Shown here: piece by piece, positions 35,985 through 47,333 of the stretch
Numbering within the stretch: position 1 is the first letter of the stretch
How the letters are laid out: each line of letters starts with the position of its first letter
Assembly (NCBI GenBank): GCA_021397845.1
Contig: CM038053.1
Span: 110,397,825-110,461,824 of the forward strand
Length of the DNA stretch: 64,000 nucleotides
Origin: Areca catechu
Lineage: Eukaryota; Streptophyta; Magnoliopsida; Arecales; Arecaceae
Reading direction: 5' to 3'
Notes under the pieces: model-generated
Told to the model about the DNA's origin: nothing
Database searches by the model: none
The model's input: only the letters and a program-made list of their open reading frames with translations
Position numbers and translations under genes: made by a program

Positions 35985-37799
35985 TGGTGCGGGCACCAGA
36001 CTCAGAAGAAAACTTCAGAGCTCCATCTGGATCTCTGATTAACCTTGCCCGAAGAATTAGGATTTTTTGGCTTGTAATAAGGGTTGACTTGATCAACTCA
36101 ATTTTAGCTTGAGTCTATATTACCTACATTTTTATTTTGTTGAGTCATGTTGACTCAGTAGTGGACTAGGGCTTCAACCTGGGGTGTTACATTTTCTCCC
36201 AAGGCCAAGCAAGTGGGCGCCACACTCCCAGCCATACGCCTGAGTCCAGGGGGTGCCACATCTCCATCCAGCAGGCTTTGGTCCCCACACCACAGATAGC
36301 AGCTCCCTTCTCTCATACGCCAATTGAGGAGAAATCCACCATGGGTCCATAAATCAAGGGGCGGCCCAAGACATTCCCAAAAGAACCAAACTATGAAAGG
36401 GAAGAAATTCTCTTGGAGAGAACTTCAAGGAGGCGCCCATTACCTGCCAAAAATACTCAAAACAAAGTTAGAAAGAGCCATAACTTGGGGAGAAAGAAAA
36501 GGAGGTATCCAAAAAGGGTTGAGCCATGGAAGGAAGGAGATTTCTCTTGAAGAGCAAGGTTAGGAGGTGCCCTAGTCATTCCAACTAAAGCCAGATATAA
36601 AAGGAAACAAATTTTCTCTTGGAGGGCAAGGTTAAGAGGCGCCCAAACACTTCCAGATAAGGCCAAGCATAGAAGGAAAAAAATAATTTTCTTGGAGGTC
36701 AAGACAAGGAGGCGCCACCCACTTTCCTTTTTTGAGACCTCAATCATCTTTGGAATTATTTGGCCGGCCATATGAGTAGGGATTGATCCTACAATCCTAA
36801 TTTGAAGATCCCCTCCTTTAGTCCCACATGGGAAGATGTAAAACCCTACTCTCTTGTAATGTCCTATAAATTAAAACCCCTTTGTAAGTTCTAATAAATC
36901 AGATGAATGAAACCAAATTTTTTTGTGAGCAAACTTTGTGTTTTCTCTCTTCCGCACTTGCTTCCAGGTGTTGAGCTCCGTGAGGGAGTAAATCCGGGTT
37001 CCCCAGGAACCTTGAGGAGGTGTGAGATCTCCAAAACCCCAAACCCTAGGTTAGCCACTTCACTCCCAAACCCTAGCCGCCCATCACCCTTCTCTTTCCA
37101 CCAAGCCCTAGCATATCCCACCTCTCACAACCACCCTCTCCAAGTCCAGGCCGACCACCAGCATCCAGCTACAGTCCGGATACTTCAGATCCAAAGCTCT
37201 TTCCAGAGGGAGTCGAATCAGCCTTCAAGAGAATCCGGATCTCAGCGACATCAGCCTTCAAGTTCTTCGAACTGGTAAATCCTTCCCTGAGTCTCTGAAT
37301 CCATCACTTGTTTTTCTTCTTCCCAGATCTTGAGTCCAGGAGAAGCCGACCCAGCCACGAGACCAGTATTGGAGGATCCATTACGAAGATAGCCGAATCC
37401 GAGGATCCAACAATCTGCCCGGGAGAGTTCTTCCACCCAAATTCTGTGAAGATCACTGTCTGGTTGGTAAACCATCTCTCCTCTTTATTTCTGTCCTGTT
37501 GAAAGTTCAGAGCGAAACCCTAGGTCTGGGAGTTTCTCAACCCCCAGTGATCCGTTACTTCTGAACTACTCTGATAATTTAGCTTCTTCTAAATTATGCT
37601 TTCAATCCTTACCTAGTTTCCATCAACTTAGTTTAACTTTACTTTGAGTCGAAGCCAATTTCTGAAATATATATAAAAAAAAAAAAAAAATCTTAATTTA
37701 CTTCCGCATACGCTTCTTTGTTCTTTGTTTTGCATCATTTTTGGTACCAGAGCTTTCGTTCTGTATCATTTTTGGTATCAGAGCTTTCGTCCTATATCA
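35985..37799 (+). mobile_element. Gypsy solo LTR inserted in E 5' LTR
   Basis: 1815 bp, TG...CA, flanked by CATTT at 35980-35984 and 37800-37804; the E 3' LTR is uninterrupted at this place. Its start (TGGTGCGGGCACC, then CTCCATCTGGATCTCTGAT) matches the sequence that follows the chromodomain of element I near 63551, so both appear to be LTRs of one gypsy family. It ends with two 31-bp units, each like a primer-binding site (TTTTTGGTATCAGAGC). The orientation is inferred from these. It holds no gene; ORFs inside are short and unsupported. Confidence 0.85.
37738..37799 (+). repeat. Tandem duplication of a PBS-like unit at solo LTR end
   Basis: Two 31-base units (37738-37768 and 37769-37799), each starting TTTTTGGTAYCAGAGC and ending TATCA. 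The base run before the first unit also ends in ATCA (37734-37737). Confidence 0.85.
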
Positions 37800-38100
37800 C
37801 ATTTGCATACTCTGAATAACATAGTATAGTTATAGTGCATCGTAAGTCTCTTAGGCATTTGCATACTCTGAAAATAGAGTATAGCTATAGTGCATATAAA
37901 GATAGAAAAGCATTCCTGGTTCGAATTTTTGGTGAATTATAGTGCTGCTTTTACCAGAAGAAGACCGTTATATGCTGGGAGACAATCGTCATAAAACCGT
38001 AAGCACCATTGTGGGACGAAATTATCTTAAGGATATAGAGTGTAACTCTAGACTCGGTCTTTTCAATTAGGTAGCCATTGTTCATATACATATACTAACA

Positions 38101-38118
38101 ATCTTAAGATAATTTTCC
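38101..38118 (+). other. Primer region of E, without a usual tRNA match
   Basis: Just after the LTR the sequence is ATCTTAAGATAATTTTCC. It does not resemble the initiator tRNA-Met site of the other elements. Its bases 38103-38115 are the exact reverse complement of 38019-38031 inside the LTR. Confidence 0.5.
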
Positions 38119-38142
38119 TCGTACTGAAGTGCTGCTCAAGTG

Positions 38143-39261
38143 ATGGCAACAATGGCTGCACCTGTTCAAGCCGAGAAGTTTGCTGGCACCGACTTCAAGA
38201 GATGGCAACAGAAGATGATGTTCTATCTGACAACTCTAAATCTGGTCAGAGTTCTCAACGAAAATCCACCAGTCCTGAAGGAAGCAGAGAACGACAAGCA
38301 AATTGTCGCTGCTGTGGATGCATGGAAACATTCAGACTTGCTATGTAAAAACTACATCCTTAATGGATTAGAGAATTCTTTGTACAATGTGTACAGTAGT
38401 ATAAGCACAGCAAAAGAGTTGTGGGCATCCTTGGATAAGAAGTACAAGACCGAGGATGCAGGTCATAAGAAATTTATGGTCGGCAGGTTTCTTGACTACA
38501 AGATGGTAGATTACATGACCACCATGGAGCAAGTTCAAGAACTACAACTCATACTGTATGAGATACATGCAGAAAGGATGTCTCTAAGTGAGTCATTTGA
38601 GGTAGCCGCTATAATTGAGAAGCTACCTCCATCATGGAAAGACTTCAAGAACCACCTGAAGCATAAGCGAAAGGAGATGGGACTTGAAGATCTGGTTGTC
38701 CACCTGAGGATCGAGGAAGACAACAAAAGACATGATAAGACGATAGGAGGATATCATGTTGAGCCTAAGGCCAACCTCATGGAAGGAAATGTCAACAAGA
38801 AGAAATGCAAGTTTCATAGTGAAAGCTATAAACAGAAGAAGGACAATCCTAAAAAGTTCAAAGGCAAATGCTTCATTAATAATAAAATTGGCCACAAATC
38901 CAAGGATTGTCATTTCAAGGAGAAAGAAAAGAAGGAAATCAATACTACTGAAGATACCCTATCCTATGAAGTATTAGGGATGATGTTGTCAGCAGTTGTG
39001 TTCAAAGCAAATATAGTTGATAAACCAAATAAATGGTATATTGACACCAGAGCTACTCAACATGTTTGCTCTGATAAGAGTATGTTCTCATCATATACTC
39101 CTATCAGAGGTAGAAATCTGCTAATAGGTAACTCCGCTACATCGAAAATAGAAGGAATTGGCCGCATTATTCTAAAGATGACATCTAGCAAAGAGCTTCT
39201 ACTGAACGATGTACTGCATATTCCTGACATCCGTAAGAAATGGTATCAGGCTCCCTCCTAA
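38143..39261 (+). pseudogene. Element E gag and protease, broken
   Basis: Starts MATMAAPVQAEKF at 38143, the first ATG after the LTR, and is open for about 373 codons. The UBN2-type gag core covers about residues 15-200. The zinc knuckle reads CFINNKIGHKSKDC, with the second cysteine lost. The protease reads WYIDTRATQHVC, with arginine for the catalytic glycine. A frameshift near 39240 disconnects it from pol. Thus both the RNA-binding and the protease site are damaged although the frame is long. Confidence 0.88.
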
Positions 39262-42015
39262 GCACACATGGATTTAGGATGGTATTTGAGTCTGATAAAT
39301 TTATACTTATTAAAGGGGGGATTTTTATGGGTAGAGGTTACTTGAATAATCTATTATTCAAGATGAATGTAATGACTGTACATCGCAACCTTGAAAAGAA
39401 TAAAAATATTTCTTTTGTTTATATGGTTGACTCCTCTTATTTATGGCATGATAGATTAGGTCATGTGAATTTTAATTCATTACAGAAATTAATGAATTTA
39501 GAATTATTATCTAATCATGAAATTGATTTACATTACAAATATGAGATATGTGTTGAAGCTAAGCTAGCCAAAACACCATTCCACTTAGTAGAAAGGAATA
39601 CTGAACCTCTAGATTTAATCCCAGTGATCTATATGACTTGAAGTCAGTACAATCTAGAGGAGGTAAATAGTATTTTATAACATTTATTGATGATTCAACT
39701 AGATACTGTTATGTGTATCTACTAAAGTCTAAAGATGAAGATTTAGATATGTTTAAATATTATAAGAATGAAGTTGAAAATTAGCTTGGTAAAAAGATCA
39801 AGGCTATAAGGAGTGATAGAGATGGTGAATACGATGTACCGTTTAATGACTTTTGTCAAGAACATGTCATTGTTCATCAAACTACAGCTCCTTATTCATC
39901 TCAATCTAATGGAATTGCTGAACGCAAAAATCGATCATTAAAAAAAATAATGAATGCCATGTTGATAAATTCTGGTACACCACAGAATTTATAGGGAGAA
40001 GCAATTCTCTCGACTAATCATATTCTTAACAAAATACCTCTTAAAAAGAAGGACATCACTCCATATGAGTTATGGAAAGGACAAAAACCTTCTTATAATT
40101 ATCTAAAAGTATGGGGGTGTCTAGTTAAAGTAGCTATTCTAGATCCCAAAAAGATCAAAATAAGACCTAAAATTGTTGATTGTATTTTCATTGGTTATAC
40201 ACAAATTAGTAGTGCATATCGTTTTCTTATACATAAATTAGATATATCTGATATACAAGAAAATACAATTATGGAATCAAGAAATGCATAATTTTTTGAA
40301 GAGATTTTTTCTTATAAAGGGATATCTGGTACAAGTTCAAATAAAAGAACTTATGATAATTTGGCAAGTAGTAGTCATTAGGAAAATATCCTGAAGATGA
40401 ACCTAGATGTAGTAAGAGACCTAAAGTTACAAAATATTTTGGTCCTGATTACGTTACGTACATAATAGAAAATGTACCTCAGATATTCAAAGAGACAATG
40501 TCTATACCAGAAGTATCCTTTTGGAAAGAAGCTATTAATAGCGAAATTGAGTCCATCATGCATAATCATTCTGGGAATTGGTAGATTTATCATCAGGTAT
40601 GAATCCTTTGGGGTGTAAATGGATTTTCAAGAAGAAGTTAAAGGCCGATGGATCAATTGATAAGTATAAAGCCATATTAGTAGCTAAAGGCTTTAAACAA
40701 AAAGAAGGTCTAAACTTCTTTGATACTTATTCACCTATAACAAGGATGACATCCATAAGAATGCTAATCGCTATTGCAGCCATTAATAATCTTGAAATAC
40801 ATCAAATAGATGTAAAAAATAGCTTTCCTTAATGGTGAATTAGAGGAAGAAATTTATATGGAACAACCTGAAGGGTTTGTGGTTCCAGGCAAAGAAAAGG
40901 TGTGCAGACTTATGAAATCCTTATATAGATTAAAACAAGCACCAAAGAAATGGCATATAAAATTTGACAATGTGATGTTGTTTAATGGATTCAAAATCAA
41001 TGAATGTGATAAATGTGTATGTGCCAAAACCATACCTACAGAGTATGTGTTAGTCTGCTTATACATGGATGATTTGTTAATCATAGGTAGTGATATTGAT
41101 ATGATTAAACAAACAAAGAAAATGTTGATCAATCATTTTGATATGAAAGATATAGGTATCGCATATGTTATACTAGGGATTAAAATCACTGGAATGTCTG
41201 ATAAAATAATATTATCTTAATCTCACTATATTGAGAAAATATTAGATAAATTCAATGAGTATGATACCAGCACGCTTAGAATACCTGTAGATATTAATCT
41301 ACATCTTGCTAAGCATATTGGGCAACCCATATCATAATTAGAATATTCATGTATAATTGGCAGTTTAATGTATGTCATGAATTGCACCCATCCTGACATA
41401 GCATATGCTGTCAATAAGTTAAGCAAATTTACTAGTAATCCAAGTCCAAATAATTGGATAGCACTAGTAAGGATATTACGATATCTATGATATATCCTAA
41501 ATTCTGGATTACATTATACAACATATCCAGCTGTACTAGAAAGATATAATGATGCTAACTCGATATCTTCTTCAGAAGATACTAAATCTACTAGTGGATA
41601 TGTGTTCACCTTAGGAGGAGGTGCAGTATCATGAAAATCCTCAAAACAAACTTGTATAGCTCGATCTACTATGGAATCAGAGTTTATAGCTTTAGATAAA
41701 GCTAGAGAAGAAGCAGAATGGCTTCGAAATCTTTTAGAGGATATTCCATGTTGGTCTAAACCTATGTCTGCAATATGTATCCATTGTGATAATCAATCAG
41801 CTATTTGTAGAGCATAGAATAAAATGTATAATGGTAAGTCTAGACATATACGTCATAGACATAATACCATTAAGCAATTACTTGAGAATTGAATAATCTC
41901 TATCGACTACATTCAGTCAAAGAAAAACCTTGCGGATCCACTGATAAAAGGTTTACTAAGAGATCAAGTAAATTATTTATCAAGGAGAATGGGCTTAAAG
42001 CCTATAACAAAGTAA
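39262..42015 (+). pseudogene. Element E pol, many stops
   Basis: Pre-integrase (YLWHDRLGHVNFNSL near 39440), integrase core (FIDDSTRYCYVYLLKSKDED, AIRSDRDGEY, GIAERKNRSLKK near 39680-39940), RT (MNPLGCKWIFKKKLKADGS at 40600, YMDD at 41062-41073) and RNase H (STMESEFIALDKA near 41670, HCDNQSAICRA near 41780, terminal stop 42013-42015). Stops or frameshifts occur near 39640, 39782, 39991, 40290, 40380, 40582, 40830, 41218, 41337, 41488, 41632 and 41817. The length and order of domains are normal, so the copy was full-length before decay. Confidence 0.88.
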
Positions 42016-42631
42016 TCTTCATAGTGGATACCCAATCTAGTTGACTGGAGATCCCAAGATCTAGGTTCAAAAGGAACAACTAAATTATGAAGAGGTCAAC
42101 GAAGCACTAAGGATGTAAATTCCTACTCATTCCTATGATAATCAATGCTGCCTGCTAAATGTACTAGGATAAGCACAGCTTTTAATGATTCTTATGACAT
42201 GAATATCATGTGGGGTATAGCAGGATACTCTTAATAAGAATCACCTATGGGAGTGTGAACTGGGCCAATTCTTTGAGAATTTTAAAGGCTTTAATTCTCT
42301 AAAGCTCTCATGAGATTAGGAGTTGTTTAAGGCCAAAATGAACACAACCATGAGAACCAAAAGGAATGCTTGGAAAGAAGTATGATTGTTATTGTCTTAG
42401 TTTACATCAAACGCTAAAAGTTCAAGACATCATGTTCATTTTTAGCAAGTAAACTCGATAACAAAATACTAAGAAAGGTTCAAAGCCACAATCTACCTAT
42501 CGTGATACAACTTCATTCCACTTCTTTCTTTAAGTGTCTACATATTCATTTGCATTTAAAAATCTATGTTTGTGGGGGATCGCCTTTATTGATCTTTGAT
42601 CTTAGTCCAAAATTCCATTCATATGGAGGAT
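42016..42631 (+). other. Element E 3' non-coding region and polypurine tract
   Basis: About 600 bases after RNase H without a gene. It ends in ATATGGAGGAT, the likely polypurine tract, just before the LTR. Confidence 0.7.
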
Positions 42632-43865
42632 TGTTGGAAAAAGTAAATAGGAATTTTGTATTCCTAAACTACCCTTTAGGATGGGAAACTATCATGTAGG
42701 ATGGAAACTATCTTGTGGGATGTAACTTTTAGTCCCACATGGAAAGATTGAAAAAAGAGAAGGCTCTTTATAAGAAAACCTTTTCCCATGCTCTTGCTTT
42801 GAGGCTCACTATAGGTGGAGAGCTTGAGGGCGATGCATAGCATCACCCACATGCGCACGTGCGTGTACGACGGGCGACAAGGGCACTTTACACTTCACAC
42901 ATACGTATCGTCGTGAGGAGCCTTTAAATTTTTCTGATCAAATAGATCAGACGGTCGAGATTGATTGGCACCACATCAAGGTTGCAGGGAGGAGAGTCGA
43001 CTTGAGTGGTTCGAGCTGATTCGATTCTGAGGCGAGTCGACTCGGATGACCAAGAGTCGACTCGGATCCATAAAACGGTAATACATGGTCTAGCCGAGTC
43101 GACCCGAGTGGTTTGATCTGGCTCGGATCCATAGAATGGTATCATGCGATCTAGAGGAGTCGACTCGAGGGAATCGAGCCGACTCGACCAGGGTGCTTTC
43201 TGTAGCAAGGAGTCGACTCGGATAAAAGGATTTCAGAATTGCGAAATAACAGATCACGCGTCCGTTAATGGATCAACGTTTCTTCTGAGATCAGGGATGC
43301 CATCAGATCATGAAATGATGCATTAAGAAGCATGCTGATCGTGTGATCTAGAGATGATGGTATGAATCAGCGTATCATGGAATCCGATCATGATTGAAGA
43401 AACGTATTGATCGAGTAAAGGCATATCTCACTATGAAAAGACATCGAAACTCCCTTCGATGAAATCATAAGGTTGCTTCCAAGGGGCACCTTAAGGCCAT
43501 AAATAGGTCCCCATTTCTCATTCATTTCATCCATTCAATCCAGTTTTTCCTTCCTTCTCTTAGGCATTTGCATACTCTGAATAACAGAGTATAGCTATAG
43601 TGCATTATAAGTTTCTTAGACATTTGCATACTCTGAAAATAGAGTATAGCTATAGTGCATACAAAGAGAGAAAAGCATTCCTGGTTCGAATTTTTGGTGA
43701 ATTGTAGTGCTGCTTTCACCAGAAGAAGACCATTGTATCCTGGGAGACAATCGTCATAAAACTGTAAGCACCATTGCGAGACAAAATTATCTTAAGGACA
43801 TAGAGTGTAACTCTAGACTCGGTCTTGTCAATTAGGTAGCCATTATTCATATACATCCACCAACA
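42632..43865 (+). repeat. Element E 3' LTR
   Basis: 1234 bp, TGTTGGAAAAAG...CCACCAACA. It contains the palindrome array (42994-43220), a mutated TATA (near 43498) and two hairpins (43572-43592 and 43628-43647) within repeated CATTTGCATACTCTG units. Confidence 0.94.
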
Positions 43866-43870
43866 GGTAT

Positions 43871-45023
43871 TCCTATCGATCTCCTCACAAATCGTGGCAA
43901 AACGAAACTTGAATTTAAGGACAGCCATCGATGAGAAAAAATTGGGAGAAGGGATGCATGCTCGAAATGGCTACCCGCCTTTGTGCTCATCGCTTACCCT
44001 TGCAAGGTGGCCCTCTTTCCTTTCTTTAAGGTCAATAAGTAAAAAAAAATGACTTATTAATTTAATTTTCAGTTTAGCAAGAACAACCCATTTGACCATC
44101 ATACATCCTAACAATTTTTAAAATTCTAAATATATCCTCATCCGGGAAGAAGTACCGCGTGTCTCTCTGATGAATTTTGAATCGATAATTGACACCATGT
44201 AATTTACTGGCAATGTTGGCATAGCCTCGATGATTTTCCAAACCACTATGAGCACCATCGATTGTGGTGGACTTAAATCTTCGACTCGAGCAACCATGTT
44301 GCTGACTAGGACAAGGACATCATCATTGGCTAGCCGCTCGTATCAGAAGGATTAGCGATGGGGCCCATTAACTAGCTGACTTGTTCCAGACCAACAAACT
44401 GCCTCCTAACTGAGTAGCAACAGCTTATTGAGTTCGCCTAGCATGGCATTCCTACATGTACATCTATCGAACTCATACTCAATGTTGATTAGCTAATCGA
44501 GTGAACCAATTCAGTATACCTAGACACATAGCTAAGTCCCTTCTATCCGGTATACATGATGTCCGAGTAGCTGGCAACCTAGCTAAATATAGCTATCTTA
44601 GCATAATTCATGGCAGACCAAATCCTAATAGATCCTGATACTATAACAGAAAAGTACTAATAATAAGGATCCCGATAGATAAGATCCGGCTACCTCAGTC
44701 AAGTTTGTTAAGCTTATCAAAGGCGTGTTAGATGTATGTCCTAAAAACCAATCTAGTTAATAAATCCTAAAGCTAACAGGATCACCTTTATAATTACAAT
44801 TAAATATAAGGAGCAATAGCTTTGCACAGGTAGAAATTCATTGTTATTGATATACATGGAAATCTTCTTGATTCATCTAAAGCTACAATAACTGCAAATC
44901 ATTCCGTAACCCTCTAAAGTTTTTTTCAAATATCACAAATCCTAGAACGATTTGTGTACTTGCTGCATGACCACAAGATCAGGAGTCTAATACCAATAGT
45001 CTCAAACCTAACCCAGTCTAACC
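43871..45023. other. Unassigned sequence, possibly old element remains
   Basis: About 1.15 kb between E and the gypsy gag. I recognise no gene. TGTTAGATGTATGTCC near 44729 looks like an LTR start, but no matching end was found. The 5' LTR of gypsy I would be expected here and is not recognisable. Confidence 0.4.
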
Positions 45024-46718
45024 ATGGAGCCTAACTTTGAAACCTTGCTGAGGACCATGACTGAACAATTTGCCCAATTGAATGCCCAAATGAACAATAG
45101 ATTTAATTAGATGGAGGAACTTGTTGGAAACCTAGAGAGAGCCCATGAGATTCATACTGAGCCTGAACTTGAGACACCATTTTCCACACTTCCCAATCCT
45201 AGGAGAGCCCCATGCCATGACCCAGTCTTGGAGCTTCATTAGAGGAGACCCAGTCATGATTTCATTGACCAAGATGAGAGAGCCATTAAGAATTAGGTTA
45301 GAGGCACCTACATTTGATGGCAGTCTTGACCCTAAGGTATACATTGATTAGGAAGGAGATATGGATCAATACTTTGAGTGGTATGAGATGTCTGAAGAAA
45401 GAAGTTTAAGTTTGCTAAACTCAGGTTAGTTCACCAAGCTAGACTATACTGTGGGAATGTTGAAAGGATGACGAGACAAAGAGGAGATATACCCATAGCT
45501 ACCTCGAAAGCCATGAAACTTAAGCTTAGGAAAAAGTACCTCTCCATATCTTATCACCAGAGACTTTTAAATCAATGGTAGAGGCCGAGTCAGGGAAATA
45601 GGACTGTATCCGAGTACATAGCTAAATTTGATGAATTTGTCATGAGGAGTAGTATAGATAGTCTGAAGCTGTGACCATATCTAGGTTTAGGGCTGGACTA
45701 CGTGAGGACATTCAGTGAGAATTATTTTTGAGAGAGGTCCATGATCCTGAGTAGGCTTATCAGATAGCTAGAGATTATGAGAAATTTCAGAAAGGACCCA
45801 TAATTCATCGACCTGAACCCACTAGGATTAGTACCCCTAATCAAAAACTAAGATCTAGCCAAGTACATCCAAGCTGGCCCAACACTAGCACCCCATTGAC
45901 CCGTAAGGATGATAAGGGTAAGGCACCTGAAGTTCAGAGAAATCTTAATCCCCATCCTAATACTGCTTGTTTTAGATGTCATAATTGGAACACATGCTAG
46001 TCAATGCCTAACCTGATCCCTACACATAGGAGAGCTAGAGGAAGAAGATCCTGAACCCACTGATGAGTTTGAAGAGGAAGTGTATGAAGCTGGAGTACAC
46101 TTGGTAGATAAATATGAAGGAGATGAGGAAATCTTTGAGTCATTTGATCTCTTGGGAGTCGTTAGGTGTATCTTAGCGCAAACTAAGGAACAAAAGGATT
46201 GGCATTGGACAACATCCTACGGATGTTTGTCAAATTAGGAAAAAAGGTATGTAAGATCATCATAGATAGTGGGAGCTGCGTGAATGCCATCTGAACCAGT
46301 GCTGTCAAAACCTAGGTTTATCCCCTGTTCCCCATCCCAATCCCTATAAGGTGTCCTGGATAGACTCAACTTCCATCCCCATCAAACTTAGATGCCAAGT
46401 CATGATCCAACTTCAATCCTATCAAGAAAAGGTATGGTGTGATATCCTTCCTATGGAAGTTAGAAGTATCATCTTAGGATGACCTTGGCTATATACCATG
46501 ATGCTACCCTGTATGACCGATCCAATTCCTGTTCTTTTAACTACCATGGGAAGAAGATTGTGATAGATCCAACCCCACCTAAGGATAATATCAAGAGGGG
46601 ATTTAGCAACCTGAAAGATAAGATACCAGGGTTAAATATGATCAATACTAAAGAATTGGAATGTGAGATCACTGAGGGTTCACTAGTTTGGATTTTGACC
46701 ACTAAAAAAGTTCGTGAC
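45024..46718 (+). pseudogene. Element I (gypsy) gag and protease part, degenerate
   Basis: Starts at the ATG at 45024 (MEPNFETLLRTMTEQF). Many stops (the first TAG near 45108) and frameshifts. Recognisable parts: an N-terminal coiled region, the gag core (LREDIQ-like near 45700, YQIARDYEKFQKGP near 45755), a proline/basic linker (STPLTRKDDKGKAPEVQ) and the start of a zinc knuckle CFRCHNW near 45967 with the rest lost, then an acidic linker and a retropepsin-like stretch (IIDSGSCVNAI-like near 46258, with stops). The frame 46479-46718 (IYHDATLYDRSNSCSFNYHG) is the protease-to-RT link. RT and RNase H are absent: the sequence breaks at 46718. Confidence 0.8.
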
Positions 46719-47333
46719 TGTTGACCCTGGAATGATTTTGATGATCACAAAATATTGGAGCATGTATTTGATACTAACTCTTTACAAATGTTTAAGAAGT
46801 TTTTGCAGGAATTTATTACCTTGGTTTTAAAATGGTATTCAAATTCACTTAAGAAAATTCAATTGAGTTTGTAAAGGCCCTAAGTTATGAATGTTGTAAT
46901 CATGAAAAATGGGCTTAAAAGTGTAAATAATTGATAAAGTATGTAAATTAGCTTCTAGTTGTTTCCATGATGAAGTTTTTGGGAAGCTTGAAGCAAATTT
47001 TTAAAGACTTGTAAGAGCCATCTCAAAATGGCACGGCATGGAGGAAGATTCAGAGTTTCAAAACTAAGAGCCGCTCCCAGCTCAAGAGCCAACTTTTACA
47101 GAAGTATAGTTTTTGAAGTTCTGAGAATTAGAGCTGACTCCCAAATCAAGAGCAGACTCCAGGTATGCATGTTTGTCAAGACTGAAAGCTTGAAGGCAAG
47201 AGCCGACTCCTAGTCCAAGAGCCGACTCCTACAGAAGTTTGTTTTTGGCATGTCTGAGATTTCGAGTTGACTCCTGGAGCTCGAGCCGACTCATAGAGCC
47301 GTTGTCTGTACTTCAACGACTAGCTACAGAACT
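46719..47333 (+). repeat. Fragment J: start of another Sirevirus LTR
   Basis: TGTTGACCCTGGAATGATTTTG opens like the Sirevirus LTRs of H (TGTTGACTCTGG in H sense) but in the opposite direction. It contains near-palindromic units AGAGCCGACTCC (47060-47295). It ends near 47333 where sequence matching the H LTR begins. The exact junction is approximate. Confidence 0.65.

Larger units (their letters stand above)
35037..38100 (+). repeat. Element E 5' LTR, interrupted
   Basis: Without the insertion at 35985-37799 and its duplication it is about 1242 bp, against 1234 bp for the 3' LTR. It contains the GTCGAC array (35392-35622), a TATA box (35913-35920) and, after the insertion, the ATACTCTG hairpins and the LTR end TACTAACA. 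Confidence 0.92.
35037..43865 (+). mobile_element. Element E: degenerate Ty1/copia, probably Bianca-like
   Basis: LTRs TGTT...AACA of about 1.24 kb (5' copy enlarged by a solo LTR insertion), gag, pol and a 5-bp duplication. Gag motifs (WQQKMMFYLTTLNLVR, KKYKTEDAGHKKFMVGRF, LKHKRKEMGLEDLV) recall the Bianca lineage; that name is from memory of the family and is tentative. It has many stops and is older than B or G. Confidence 0.9.

Noticed and set aside
36907..37278. 123-codon proline- and serine-rich ORF in the gypsy solo LTR
   Set aside because: Within an LTR, no start context or domain; composition follows the local CT-rich sequence.
44729..45000. 5' LTR of gypsy I or of another copia element
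   Set aside because: Only a TGTTAGATG start and a weak TAATACCAATAG site; no LTR partner or clear end found.
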